Source of the DNA: Flammula alnicola
Lineage: Eukaryota; Basidiomycota; Agaricomycetes; Agaricales; Strophariaceae
Reading direction: 5' to 3'
Length of the DNA: 64,000 nt
Assembly: GCA_015499995.1 (NCBI GenBank)
Contig: JADNRV010000011.1
Span: forward strand, 248,001-312,000
Part shown: positions 1-9,599 of the stretch, in pieces
Numbering within the stretch: position 1 is the first letter of the stretch
How the letters are laid out: every line of letters begins with the position of its first letter
Notes under the pieces: model-generated
Told to the model about the DNA's origin: nothing
The model's database searches: none
What the model saw: only the letters and a program-made list of their open reading frames with translations
Made by a program: the position numbers and the translations under genes

Positions 1-402
1 GCTGAGAGCGAGCTTCATTTCGTACCGGAACAGTGGACCACCCTAAAGAAAAACAACACCAACTATGTGCGCATTTACTGGAATAACACAACTACTGTCC
101 GATAACAAGACGCTGCAATTCGTGGGAATTTATGCGAATGACCACGATGAAGAAATGTTGTGCAAGATTATATACGTGTTTGTGGGCATCCCATATGTCT
201 GTTGCATTGTTCGCCCAGGTGCTCCTCCCAACTCTGAAAAGAAAAAAAATGATTTTCGGTCGGTGGGTTTCAGATACGCTGTAAAGAACTTGCCGAATAA
301 CCTCTGTTCTAGCTATAGGAAAATACCCATATTCATGCTATTTGAACCTCCACACTCAACCGGGTAAAGCATAAAAAGCAGGGCGGTCACAGTATGGCAA
401 AC
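1..402. other. stretch without a recognisable gene
   Basis: Short open frames occur here but none resembles a known family or shows clear splice structure. It probably holds the upstream region of the SDR copy that follows. Confidence 0.4.
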
Positions 403-409
403 TATATAA
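403..409 (+). promoter_or_regulatory. TATA box of SDR copy 1
   Basis: A TATATAA motif lies 93 bp before the ATG of the first SDR copy. TATA-like motifs at similar spacing precede SDR copies 3 and 4, which supports a shared promoter layout. Motif only; no transcript evidence. Confidence 0.45.
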
Positions 410-501
410 CGGACCCACGTATATCATCCTTGCGACCCCCTCACTCTCAACTCTTGACACTCGTCGCTTTTGAAGTTTGGTGCACAAATCGACCAGCGAA
501 G

Positions 502-1894
502 ATGGGCGGTTGCATGTCACGCAAAACGGGGTGCTTTGACCCCCGGAAGGACTTGGATGACTTGACGGGAAAGGTCGTAGTAGTTACTGGTGCCAAGTTC
601 GTCCATATTTCCTCTTAGCTTTGAAGTCCCCAAATCTGACCATGTCGGGACCTCGCTATTAGTACAGGCATAGGCTATCACACTGTGAAATTCCTTGCGC
701 GCAAGGGGGCCAAGGTCTACCTCGGTGCACGGAATGAGACGAAGGCCTTAGAGGCGATTACTCAACTCGAACGAGAAGGTCTGGGCTCTGGCGAAGTCCT
801 GTGGCTAAATGTCAATCTCGGCGATCCCAGATGGGCCAAGAAGGCTGCAGAGGATTTCTTGAGGAGGGAGTCGAGGCTCGATATTTTGAGTGAGTTCCTA
901 TAGTTATACTCGAGTAGCGTTAGAAGTTTATAGCTCTGAAATGTTCTAGTCAACAATGCGGCTCAGTAAGTCTCAAGACTCGTCATATCATGAAACAATG
1001 GCTTATCATGCCTAGGTTGACGGGACATATGAGGAAAGCAAGGACGGTACGTTTAAACATTTGCCCCATTGCAGTCTCTAATTAACTCATCCTTTTTCTA
1101 GGCATAAATACGCTATGGTTGTCAAGTACATTCTTTCGACTCTCTTTCCTAGCCTCCTCTCTAATGCAACGCTTCTTTCAGCCATTTCAGCCCATTTGTG
1201 TTCACTCGCACATTACTTCCCTTATAATAAAGACCTCGAAAGAGTGTACTCTGATGTTCGCATTATCACGGTAAGTAAGCCAATTGTTCGATAAGAGGGT
1301 TCTTGTCTCATGGGCCGTCAACTTAATAGCTGGGATCTGTCGCCCACACCCAAAGTCGAGCAACTAACGCTAATATTCGTTTTCAAACGTTGCAAGATTT
1401 TAACCACGAGTTTGGATCGGATTTCTATCCGGATTGGTCGCGTTACAGTGAGTTATCCCAGGTTGCTCTCCTGATGTAAGAGCTGGAGCACTAAAATATT
1501 GTCGCTAAGCTGTTACCAAACTTGCTTGCGTCTTTCGCGCGTGAATTGCAGAAGCGATTGGACGAGCACAACATACCCATTCTTTCGATCCCCATACATC
1601 CCGGAGAGATAAATACCTTTGCAGATCGAACTCCGTGGCCTTTCCTTGCAACCTTGTGATGGAGCTGTTCTTCATGCGTCCTGAACCTGGCTCCTACACC
1701 TCTTGCTTTGCTGCGCATCACCCGAGGTCAAGGATTACCCAAAGATTTATAAATATGCGTACTTGGAGCCGGTCGGAACTATAGGCCACTTAAGCGAGAA
1801 CGCGAAAAAGGACCACCTTGCTTCAGAGCTCTGGGAGACGACAGAGACGATACTAAAAGATTTAGGGTTAGAAATACCTGACATCCATCCTTGA
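502..1894 (+). pseudogene. short-chain dehydrogenase, copy 1 (frameshifted)
   Basis: NAD(P)-dependent SDR of the WWOX/retinol-dehydrogenase-like group; substrate unknown. Exon 1 starts MGGCMSRKTGCFDPRKD and reads GKVVVVTGA; after an intron the Rossmann motif is completed as NTGIG, followed by a conserved block with RKGAKVYLGAR. VNNAAQ, IHPG and a C-terminal YLEPVG block are also visible. Compared with the other SDR genes in this window, the frame breaks near 1223, 1246, 1654 and 1714, each repaired by one extra base, and the acceptor before the YxxxK exon (near 1500) lacks its G. The paralogues place the catalytic Tyr at the end of the exon finishing near 1449. It is either a decaying gene or a good gene with assembly deletions; since all breaks are of the same -1 kind, I cannot decide. 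Confidence 0.7.
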
Positions 1895-2047
1895 CGGCGA
1901 TGGTTGAATATTTAATTTACGAAATCTAGATAACATATCTATCCATCTATTCATTGTCTGCGTAAATTGCCAGGAGACCACCTACCGGAGGCACACTTCA
2001 ACAGGCTAAGACTTCACAGGCTAAGGCTTCGACGCGTCAGGTAATTT

Positions 2048-2082
2048 ACATCACGTGTCGGCGTATTTGACATCACGTGTCG
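2048..2082. promoter_or_regulatory. duplicated E-box (CACGTG) motif
   Basis: The 13-mer ACATCACGTGTCG occurs twice (2048-2060 and 2070-2082), 22 bp apart, about 230 bp before the RRG7-like start. CACGTG is the core site of bHLH factors of the Cbf1 type. Just upstream (about 2001-2035) ACAGGCTAAG(A/G)CTTC is repeated in tandem. The regulatory role is inferred from motif and position only. Confidence 0.4.
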
Positions 2083-2308
2083 ATGACCTTGAAATTTCAG
2101 ACGCACTGCCAGTGCTTGCCAGTTTTGAACGACCGTCCACCTGAATCTCTCAAGTGAGCCCTTTCCACATTATGAACTTGTCGTCTTACTTATTTCGTTG
2201 GATTCAAAGTACAACGGGCAGTCGCGGCAAATCTTCAAGGAGGTGGACATTCGATAATGCTCGAAACATAAGCTCAAGTATCATCCAGTCACCATCTTTA
2301 AGAACATA

Positions 2309-3135
2309 ATGTTGCTCAAAACCAAAGGACGCTGGAATTCTGGTAGACCAATTATGCAAGGCTTCTTTGAAAGGCGCTGCCTATCAACCACGAAATGTCC
2401 TTCTTCCCCTCGAATGGCCACAGTGCATCGAGGGAATGCGTTTGAAGAACGATCGCTCAATCTTTTGGAACAGACGATGTCCATGTCCCTTAAACGTGTA
2501 GGAGGCAAGGAGGATGGGGGAATTGATCTCCTGGGGTGGTGGTGGCTGCCACACGAGACTTCCGACGCGTCAAGGACGTCGTTGCACCCCGAAAGACGCC
2601 GAATACGCGTGGTGGGTCAGTGCAAGGCGGAGAAGAAGAAAATGGGGCCAAACTACGTCCGCGAATTAGAAGGCGTTGTGTATCGCTTTCTGACCATGCC
2701 TTCAGACGACACCATACCACCATCCTTTCCACTCGAACTTTCGACAGCACCTCTGGTAGCCCTTCTTATTTCGCAGTCGGCGTTTACCAAATCGACAATC
2801 CTACGAGCCCATTCATCTCCTATACCTTTCTTCCTACTACATCTACCTCCGGTTGAAGATCCGCTTCTCGAAGATTCTCATGTCGAAGATGCTGCTCCTG
2901 CCGAAATCGCGACGGAACCGTTGGATATTTAGGGTCCGCCTTGTGCAATCCCGCTCTTTGTGGGGTCCAAGGTCTGCTCAAGGGCCACTTGGAAGTCCGC
3001 TGGGAACGTCATTTTCTAGGTGATGGTGGACGCCCCGCCTTGTGGTGGAAGGACGAGAAATTGCGGAGCCACATCCCCAGCATCGACACACCAGAATTAG
3101 GCCGGGTTCTGGACATAAATCCGCAGCTCCCATGA
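2309..3135 (+). CDS. RRG7: RRG7-like mitochondrial protein (DUF2034, nuclease-fold)
   Basis: Resembles 'required for respiratory growth protein 7', a fungal mitochondrial protein with a restriction-endonuclease-like (Mrr-type) fold; no activity is established. Visible motifs are GNAFEERSLNLLEQ, then GGIDLLGWWWLP (conserved Asp), then VVGQCKAEKKK (QxK), YVRELEGVVYRF, and LLISQSAFTKSTILRAHSS. An Arg-rich start (residues about 16-40) fits a mitochondrial presequence; Met16 at 2354 is an alternative start. The frame moves by one near 2918, where GAACCG would need to be GAACCCG; after that the family C-terminus resumes (GYLGSALCNPALCGV, LLKGHLEVRWER, RPALWWKDEKL) and stops at 3135. The break is likely a missing C rather than an intron, because no good splice sites are present. 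Confidence 0.65.
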
Positions 3136-3533
3136 GGCATGGGACATGGAGAATCAAAACACCCAGCAACCGTCCATCTTGGCATCCATAGCTGGCATGG
3201 GATCCTTTTCGCTTCACGCGGGCACTTGATTCCATGGCGCACTCGCGAAGCCACTGGTACTTCGATGGCCGGCAGCTTCTCGGCAGTTGGCCAGGGAAAA
3301 GCATCCTTGCTATTCCTTTGTCGTGTGCCTCGACGCGTAGTTACAATGGTCGCCCAGACGTCATATAGACTATAGTACTTGGGGGACGTGGAGTGGCGAA
3401 TAATATCGATAAATATATTATCTAGTACATGAACACATACATGTTTTATCCAATGTACAAGTTATTAGGGTATAGCTAAACCCAGATACGTATATAATTG
3501 TATAGATGAGAAACAGCAAGAATTCCGAAGCCT

Positions 3534-5896
3534 TCACGACATCAGATTCGTCTTCAGAAGATTTTGTCGCATAAGCATATCTTTTACTATGGGACAGGTT
3601 AGCATTTATCTCGTTGACAATGGCAGGACATACGATTCGACAAGATATACTTCGTGGACTTGGTGTCCTATAAATACACGCGTGAGTCTTTGGCTTTGAG
3701 GGATAAATAAAATGAACTCTAACCGTAACTGTGGTGAAATGACAATAGAAAATCCGCGGCGATAGCGAGCATTCGCTCATGATACCGCCTGTACCAGGAA
3801 GTCGTGAAAAATGAGCAAGGGAAAAGACGTTTCATTACATACCAAACTTTCTCTTCAGATCTACCATATCCTGCGCTTAGAATACGAATAGGTTCGAAAT
3901 TAGATATGACTCACAAGCTGTGGTGTTATCCACATCATTCGGTCGGTCGCCATATGAAACAACATAATCCTTTAATTTTATCCCAGAAGCAAGTTTGGTG
4001 CGCAGAATGTCGATCTTGTTCAAGAAAAGGATAAGGTTCGTGTTCTTGAGAAGGGGGTTTGAAACGATCATAGTCCAGAGTTTGAATGAATCTTCCTGGG
4101 ATACGGTAACAGTTGGTTAGCCCCTAGATAAGGAAAAGAAGACGATGCTGCTCACCAATCTGTTCACCCGGTGATCCTCTTCTAGTACCTGATCAAAGCC
4201 GCTGTACGAGAGCCGAAAATCTCAATGATGAGCATGCTATCATTAGCAGGCACATTATCCACGCACCTTATTGGAGCAAGAAATATGATAGCGTCCATGT
4301 CATCGAAGAACGGAGCCCAGGCAGCTATATCAGAAGTGACATTTGCATCAGTTGGTCCCACTTGGGGATCTCAGGATCAAAGGCCACTCTTACCTCGCTG
4401 TTTGTTTATAGTTAGTACAACTATCATGACAGGCGAGTGATGGCGAAGGCACTAACCTGTGATCTGTGTCCTCCTACATCGTAGACTTTCCAATCTCTCA
4501 TAGAGGCATCTAGAGAGAAAGATAAAGGAAAGATAAGGACGCTTCGGAGAGATGTACGCACTGTACCCACTTGTAACGATCTTGAACCTGTGTTCACTAA
4601 CACCTTGGAAAGGTTTAGGGGCAGCGGATGCTATGATGAGGATATATTTAGCTACCTAACGTTTTGAGGCGTGCCCGGAGGATGTCGTCTAAAGGAAATA
4701 TTGAACGTCAGCTGAACAGACGGTGATAAGCAGCATGACATACCATCGGTGGGAACATACCGTCGAGCCGCGACTCGATCCAGGGAATCCAGGAAGCTGA
4801 GAACAAGTGAGTTTACTAGCCGAAAAAAAGTAGTGCAGAGCAACGCACTATCCGTTGAGGTCCTCTGCCTTGATGTTCTGCTTCACAAGCAACTGTTTGA
4901 TATTGGGGCTATTCCAAAGTTGAATCATGTCCTGCGAACGCTCGTGAAGTAATAGCCATGGGTCTTCTGGATCCTGCCAGTCTATCCCATCGGCGCTATC
5001 GAAGCTGCTCCTTTCTTCAGATTTTATCAAACGGTTGAACGCGTTCTTCCAAGGTATTGTCGAGTTAATAGCGATCTCTTTTAGTCCTTGCTTTGATATT
5101 CCGTTCTGGGGTGTGGCTTGCGTTGGCATGAGTTCAGTAGACCCGCCAGTGAGACGTCTGATCAGCGCTTTTTCGACCTCGAGGAGGTCTGTAAGTCGAG
5201 TCTTGATGCCCAGAAGCTCGGGCGTCAGATGCGGAAGGCCCTTCTTCGGACTTTGAGGAGAGATTGAGTGCTCGTGGTCGTACCTCTGAGCGCGTTCCAT
5301 GCCGTCCAGAATAATCCGAATGGATTGGATGACATTCAACTGTATGACAGCCCTCCATGACGCTCGTTCCGCTCGAAATGACTGAAGTCGGCGGAAATAT
5401 ATTGTTAATGAAGGTAACCCAGGTATTGAATGCGATAGATGCGCACCTTGGGGTCGTACATGAGCTGGAAGTCTTGGGGTCAAATCGCAAGGTTAGTGCA
5501 TTGAAGAAATTGATCTGGAAGGGGAGCTAGCTCACTCTTTAGAGTCGTTGACTTGCCTACATTGGCGAAGGACTAAGTCCACGTACATCGGTAACAAGCA
5601 GTTAAAACACACCTGACTCGCTTTGACCTACATAGCAGGTTGGCATGCGTCAGCTCAAGGATACATTGAACAAACAAGCCGCACGCACCCAAAAGAAGGA
5701 TCTTGATAGGCTTTGGCCCCCTTCTCTCAGCAGCGCGTGCCTTCTCCAACTCGGCGTCAATCCTGTCCGAGACTTCCTTCTGCCGTTGCTCTATCGCCAG
5801 CCGGGCAGTTCGTTCATCGAGAGTCTCGAAAATAGGCGGTTGTATTGACAGAGGATCATTGTCTTCCGCTGATAAACTCATGACCCGTGCTTGCAT
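3534..5896 (-). CDS. atypical G-protein alpha subunit
   Basis: G-alpha GTPase expected to couple membrane receptors to effectors. G1 (P-loop) reads GQSESGKSTTLK once a 15-nt exon (5613-5627) is spliced between 208-nt exon 1 (5689-5896) and a 21-nt exon (5536-5556); a 26-nt exon (5447-5472) follows with NFQLMYDPK. The helical domain (RAERASWRAVIQLNVIQSIR) carries a long insertion rich in Ser/Pro/Thr. Switch I reads ARLKTLGVSEHRF with Arg and Thr kept. G3 is DVGGHRSQ-R: the catalytic Gln is His, and the Arg after RSQ comes from a 4-nt exon at 4394-4397. G4 is LFLNKIDIL (NKxD), G5 is TTVTDT, and the end is KDMLMRQNLLKTNLMS. No MGxxxS myristoylation signal is seen at the chosen start; Met6 at 5881 is an alternative. 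All exons stay open. Confidence 0.88.
4394..4397 (-). other. 4-nt micro-exon in the G-alpha switch II
   Basis: The exon CGAG is preceded by an intron ending TACTAAC...ACAAACAG and followed by GTAAGAG. Splicing gives RSQ, then R plus the first base of an Ala codon, then AWAPFFDDMDAIIFLAP, exactly the G-alpha order. Direct joining of the flanking exons breaks frame, so this exon is needed. Confidence 0.8.
5613..5627 (-). other. 15-nt micro-exon inside the G-alpha P-loop
   Basis: The exon GTCAAAGCGAGTCAG is bounded by AG upstream and GTGTGT downstream. In phase it supplies the QSES of GQSESGKST. Without it the P-loop would read GKST directly after LLLG, too short for a G-alpha, so the exon is required. 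Confidence 0.85.
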
Positions 5897-7226
5897 CGTT
5901 TCGCGGTCGAAGTTGTAGGCCCCCTGAAAAGAATTGCAGCGAAGTTGTTTAGAAGATTAATCGAGCAGAGGGAAGGATCAAGAGTAGCATATGTCGTCGG
6001 ACATGGGAGTTTATAGCATCGGTGTCTTGATTATAATTTCCCAACGGCGTGCAGGGATGAAATTGATCAAAAATCGAAATGCCTCCTTGGAGATCAATGG
6101 CCCATATCCGGCCTCGCTTCAAACGCCCATATAGCGATTAGGACCCTCGATAAAGGTGATAGGCGCGTCGCCTTCGTGTGTAAACCCCTAACGATCCACC
6201 ACCCAGGAGTACAGCACACTCTACGACTGACTCAAAAGTTGGTGAAATTTCTGTCAACCGTGACGCAGACCAATAAATCCACGATTCCGAGAAACACGAA
6301 ACATGCTTACACCATATCCCATTTGGATGAATTTCGCATTTTACGGTGGCTTTTAGAATTTTTTATACGAATCGACTCACACCGGCGGTGCCACATACGC
6401 GTAGAAACTCTTATTGAAAGCCACACTCGATCGGAACTGCGTACCTAGCACCCGCGGCAACGGATCCCTATATATAATTTGCGACATGATCCATGCAATA
6501 ACGACAGCACTTTGAACTGCAATGGGAATAAAGTAACAATCTTCTCATTCTTGATCATTGATGCCATCCTGGAGGAGCTTCGGGTCTGTAGACATGGGGG
6601 TCCCCGGCAGTCTTCAGCTCGGATGTTGTAATTGATGACTTTGACATTGTATAGATCTCTGGAAACGGGAGGCAGCAGAGCTCACGATACAAGGACCCTC
6701 ACAGGGATCTCGGAACGAAAGAATCAGTGGACGGGCATGCAATGTGCATCCACGAGGAGTCCACAACGGGCATCGAATTTACCTCCGTATGCATCGCATC
6801 GTAGCACGGGCCTGGGAGGTCGACAAAGGTCTGCTCATCTGTTGCATGCGCCAACTCCGCTCAAGAAGTCAATATTTTCCGATTATAATATCATAGCTCC
6901 CAGGACACACTGCCAGAAAGATTTCTACATATGATATGGAAGTTGGAAAGCCGAGGTCTCCAGCGCACACCACCACGTTTTACGGTCTTGACTCATCCCA
7001 GCGCTTTAGAAGTCTAGAAAGAAGTATGATTCAAGTAAAATACTCGGGGTTATAGAATTCCACATCATTCGAATTCCCACATCGTCTCGTTCTGCATGGC
7101 CAGATGTAGAGCGCTTGAGTACTGCGCTCTTTTTCATCTTCCGAAATTGAATGTTATTACCTCCATTGCGCTGAAGAATTCGGAGCTGGTCTCATGAATA
7201 ACTCAAACCCCCCCTCGTCTCCAATC
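5897..7226. other. intergenic stretch, no gene recognised
   Basis: About 1.3 kb between the G-alpha start and the foldback element. Open frames are short and unlike known proteins. The part next to 5896 presumably holds the G-alpha promoter and 5' UTR. Confidence 0.4.
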
Positions 7227-7269
7227 TATGGCTGTCCAAGTGGGTAATAAATCCCCCTACAATATATTT

Positions 7270-7436
7270 GTGTGTGCGTAAATATATTCAGTGTGCGCGG
7301 AAATAGTTAGTGTGCGCGAAAATATAGTTAGTGCGTGCGAAAATATAGTTAGTGTGCACGTAAATATATTTAATGTGCGCGAAAATACTTAGTGTGCGCG
7401 AAAAAAATAGTTAGTGTGCGCGAAAATATATTGCGT
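7270..7436. repeat. subterminal repeats of the foldback arm
   Basis: Degenerate units around GTGTGCGCGAAAATATAGTTA recur about eight times at roughly 20-25-bp spacing. They may be transposase binding sites. The mirror array lies in the right arm. Confidence 0.7.
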
Positions 7437-7946
7437 GCCCCGTAAACATTTTCATGCCCCGTGAATACTTTATAGCTGCCCTAGAAATTCTTAGGTCACC
7501 CCGGAGAAATACTCAGTGCGCGAAAATAATTTCAGAGCCCCAAAAAAACTTATTGGCTCCCCAAAAACTTTGTTGGTGCGCATATTTATTATGTCTTCCC
7601 CGTTGCATTTGTTGACATTCAGGAATGCCGGGATGCCGTGATTATGTAAATGATCTATTATTAACACCTTCGGCACAGGAAATGGGACAGCAGCCGAAAC
7701 TGCAGTCGGAGTTTTAAATATATTGCATGTCTGGCGTGGTTAGCGCTCACTGGAGCGCCAGTCTCAGTGAGTGTGATGACCGGTCACACAACTGCAAAGC
7801 CACATCAGACTGAAACATTTTGCTCCTGCAAAGCTAGTCCAGAATCGCTTCCGGTGTAAAGTTACAGCCTTCACACTGTTGCCTGTGACATAGGGCAGAG
7901 CACAGCCACTGATCAGGCGCCAAAATGACGGATGGGAGGCTCTTGG

Positions 7947-8582
7947 CAGTGGTGTCACTGACCCGGTCCAGACTGGTCACGACCGGGTCAGGCCAAATAC
8001 GGGTCAGTGGAAGGCATTCTGACCTGACCGGTCAAAAAGGGTCGTGAGAAACCGGTAGGCTGTATCCGGAGTCGAGTCCACCCACTCGTGTTCGACATTT
8101 GCGCTGCCAATTCTCCTCATATTCAGAGTTTCTTTTCTAAGAACTATATATGAGTAGATGCTAATACCTTGCCTACAGTAACTAAGTGTCAAATTGATAG
8201 AGCTGCTTGTGCTGTCGTCGCAAATATTGAAGGCACAGACTCATTCTGCAGTTCATCGGCTAGGGCAGCCGCACACTTACTGTGTCCAAGCAAGTCGTCT
8301 TCGATAGAACTCTAATCCATCCTCTGGCTTGATTGTGGAATCAAACAATCGGTGAGGCGTTCAGGGTTCATTGGGAAGGCCAGCGGAAGAGGGATGGACA
8401 ATGTGGCGGAACAGGAGGCAGTGAGATTAGGTAATAGATGTTAGTACAGGCGGCTCCTGTCAGTATTCACGTGAGGGTACGGCTTCTGACCCTTCGACCG
8501 GCTGACTTGACCAGTCAGATGGGTCTGACCTCGAATTGGGTCTGACCTTTTTGACTGGGTCAAGAAGGTCATGCCACCACTG
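7947..8582. mobile_element. nested hAT-like non-autonomous element
   Basis: 636 bp starting CAGTGGTG and ending CACCACTG, flanked by a perfect 8-bp target duplication GCTCTTGG (7939-7946 and 8583-8590). Short inverted ends beginning CAGTG with an 8-bp duplication are the hallmark of hAT transposons. Inside are many GGTCTGACC/GACCGGTC-type motifs near both ends. No coding capacity. It interrupts the left arm of the foldback element, so it came later. Confidence 0.82.
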
Positions 8583-9383
8583 GCTCTTGGTATCTGCAGG
8601 GCACCTGTATGCCTCACAATAAATACTCAGGCATACTTGGATCGAAATATAGTTTGATTTCTCTGTCTACCATCACCCCTCACCTGAAAAATATCTTTAA
8701 TCTAAGTCATTTTTATCCTTAATTTCGCATTTTTCACTGAAAAAAAGCATTCAACATAGCCCAGTATGAGAATATTTCATACTTTCAGCAGTATAAATTT
8801 CATGAATTCCTTATAGACTAGATGATAGACTATATCTTGTTGTTTCACGAGGTGCATAGGTGCCCTGCAGATACCAAGAGCCTCCCATCCGTCATTTTGG
8901 CGCCTGATCAGTGGCTGTGCTCTGCCCTATGTCACAGGCAACAGTGTGAAGGCTGTAACTTTACACCGGAAGCGATTCTGGACTAGCTTTGCAGGAGCAA
9001 AATGTTTCAGTCTGATGTGGCTTTGCAGTTGTGTGACCGGTCATCACACTCACTGAGACTGGCGCTCCAGTGAGCGCTAACCACGCCAGACATGCAATAT
9101 ATTTAAAACTCCGACTGCAGTTTCGGCTGCTGTCCCATTTCCTGTGCCGAAGGTGTTAATAATAGATCATTTACATAATCACGGCATCCCGGCATTCCTG
9201 AATGTCAACAAATGCAACGGGGAAGACATAATAAATATGCGCACCAACAAAGTTTTTGGGGAGCCAATAAGTTTTTTTGGGGCTCTGAAATTATTTTCGC
9301 GCACTGAGTATTTCTCCGGGGTGACCTAAGAATTTCTAGGGCAGCTATAAAGTATTCACGGGGCATGAAAATGTTTACGGGGC

Positions 9384-9551
9384 ACGCAATATATTTTCGC
9401 GCACACTAACTATTTTTTTCGCGCACACTAAGTATTTTCGCGCACATTAAATATATTTACGTGCACACTAACTATATTTTCGCACGCACTAACTATATTT
9501 TCGCGCACACTAACTATTTCCGCGCACACTGAATATATTTACGCACACACA
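9384..9551. repeat. mirror array of subterminal repeats
   Basis: Inverted counterpart of the array at 7270-7436, with units such as TTCGCGCACACTAACTATTT. It is part of the right arm of the foldback element. Confidence 0.7.
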
Positions 9552-9599
9552 AATATATTGTAGGGGGATTTATTACCCACTTGGACAGCCATACCAATC

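Larger units (their letters stand above)
7227..9593. mobile_element. foldback-type transposon with ~736-bp inverted arms
   Basis: The left arm (7227-7946 plus 8591-8606) and right arm (8858-9593) are inverted copies with no difference in the parts I compared. Ends are TATGGCTGTCC and GGACAGCCATA, flanked by a 6-bp direct repeat CCAATC (7221-7226 and 9594-9599). Without the nested insertion the element is 1723 bp with a spacer of about 250 bp. It encodes no transposase; the 61-codon frame seen in both arms is a by-product of the duplication. Superfamily is not certain: the long arms and subterminal repeats fit foldback or MULE-like non-autonomous elements. Confidence 0.8.

Noticed and set aside
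2941..3135. Separate small gene starting at 2941
   Set aside because: Its translation (GLLKGHLEVRWER, RPALWWKDEKL) is the expected C-terminus of the RRG7-like protein after a one-base frame change.
7491..9329. Identical 61-codon frames (MPKVLIIDH...) at 7491-7676 (-) and 9144-9329 (+)
   Set aside because: They are mirror images created by the foldback arms and contain no recognisable domain.
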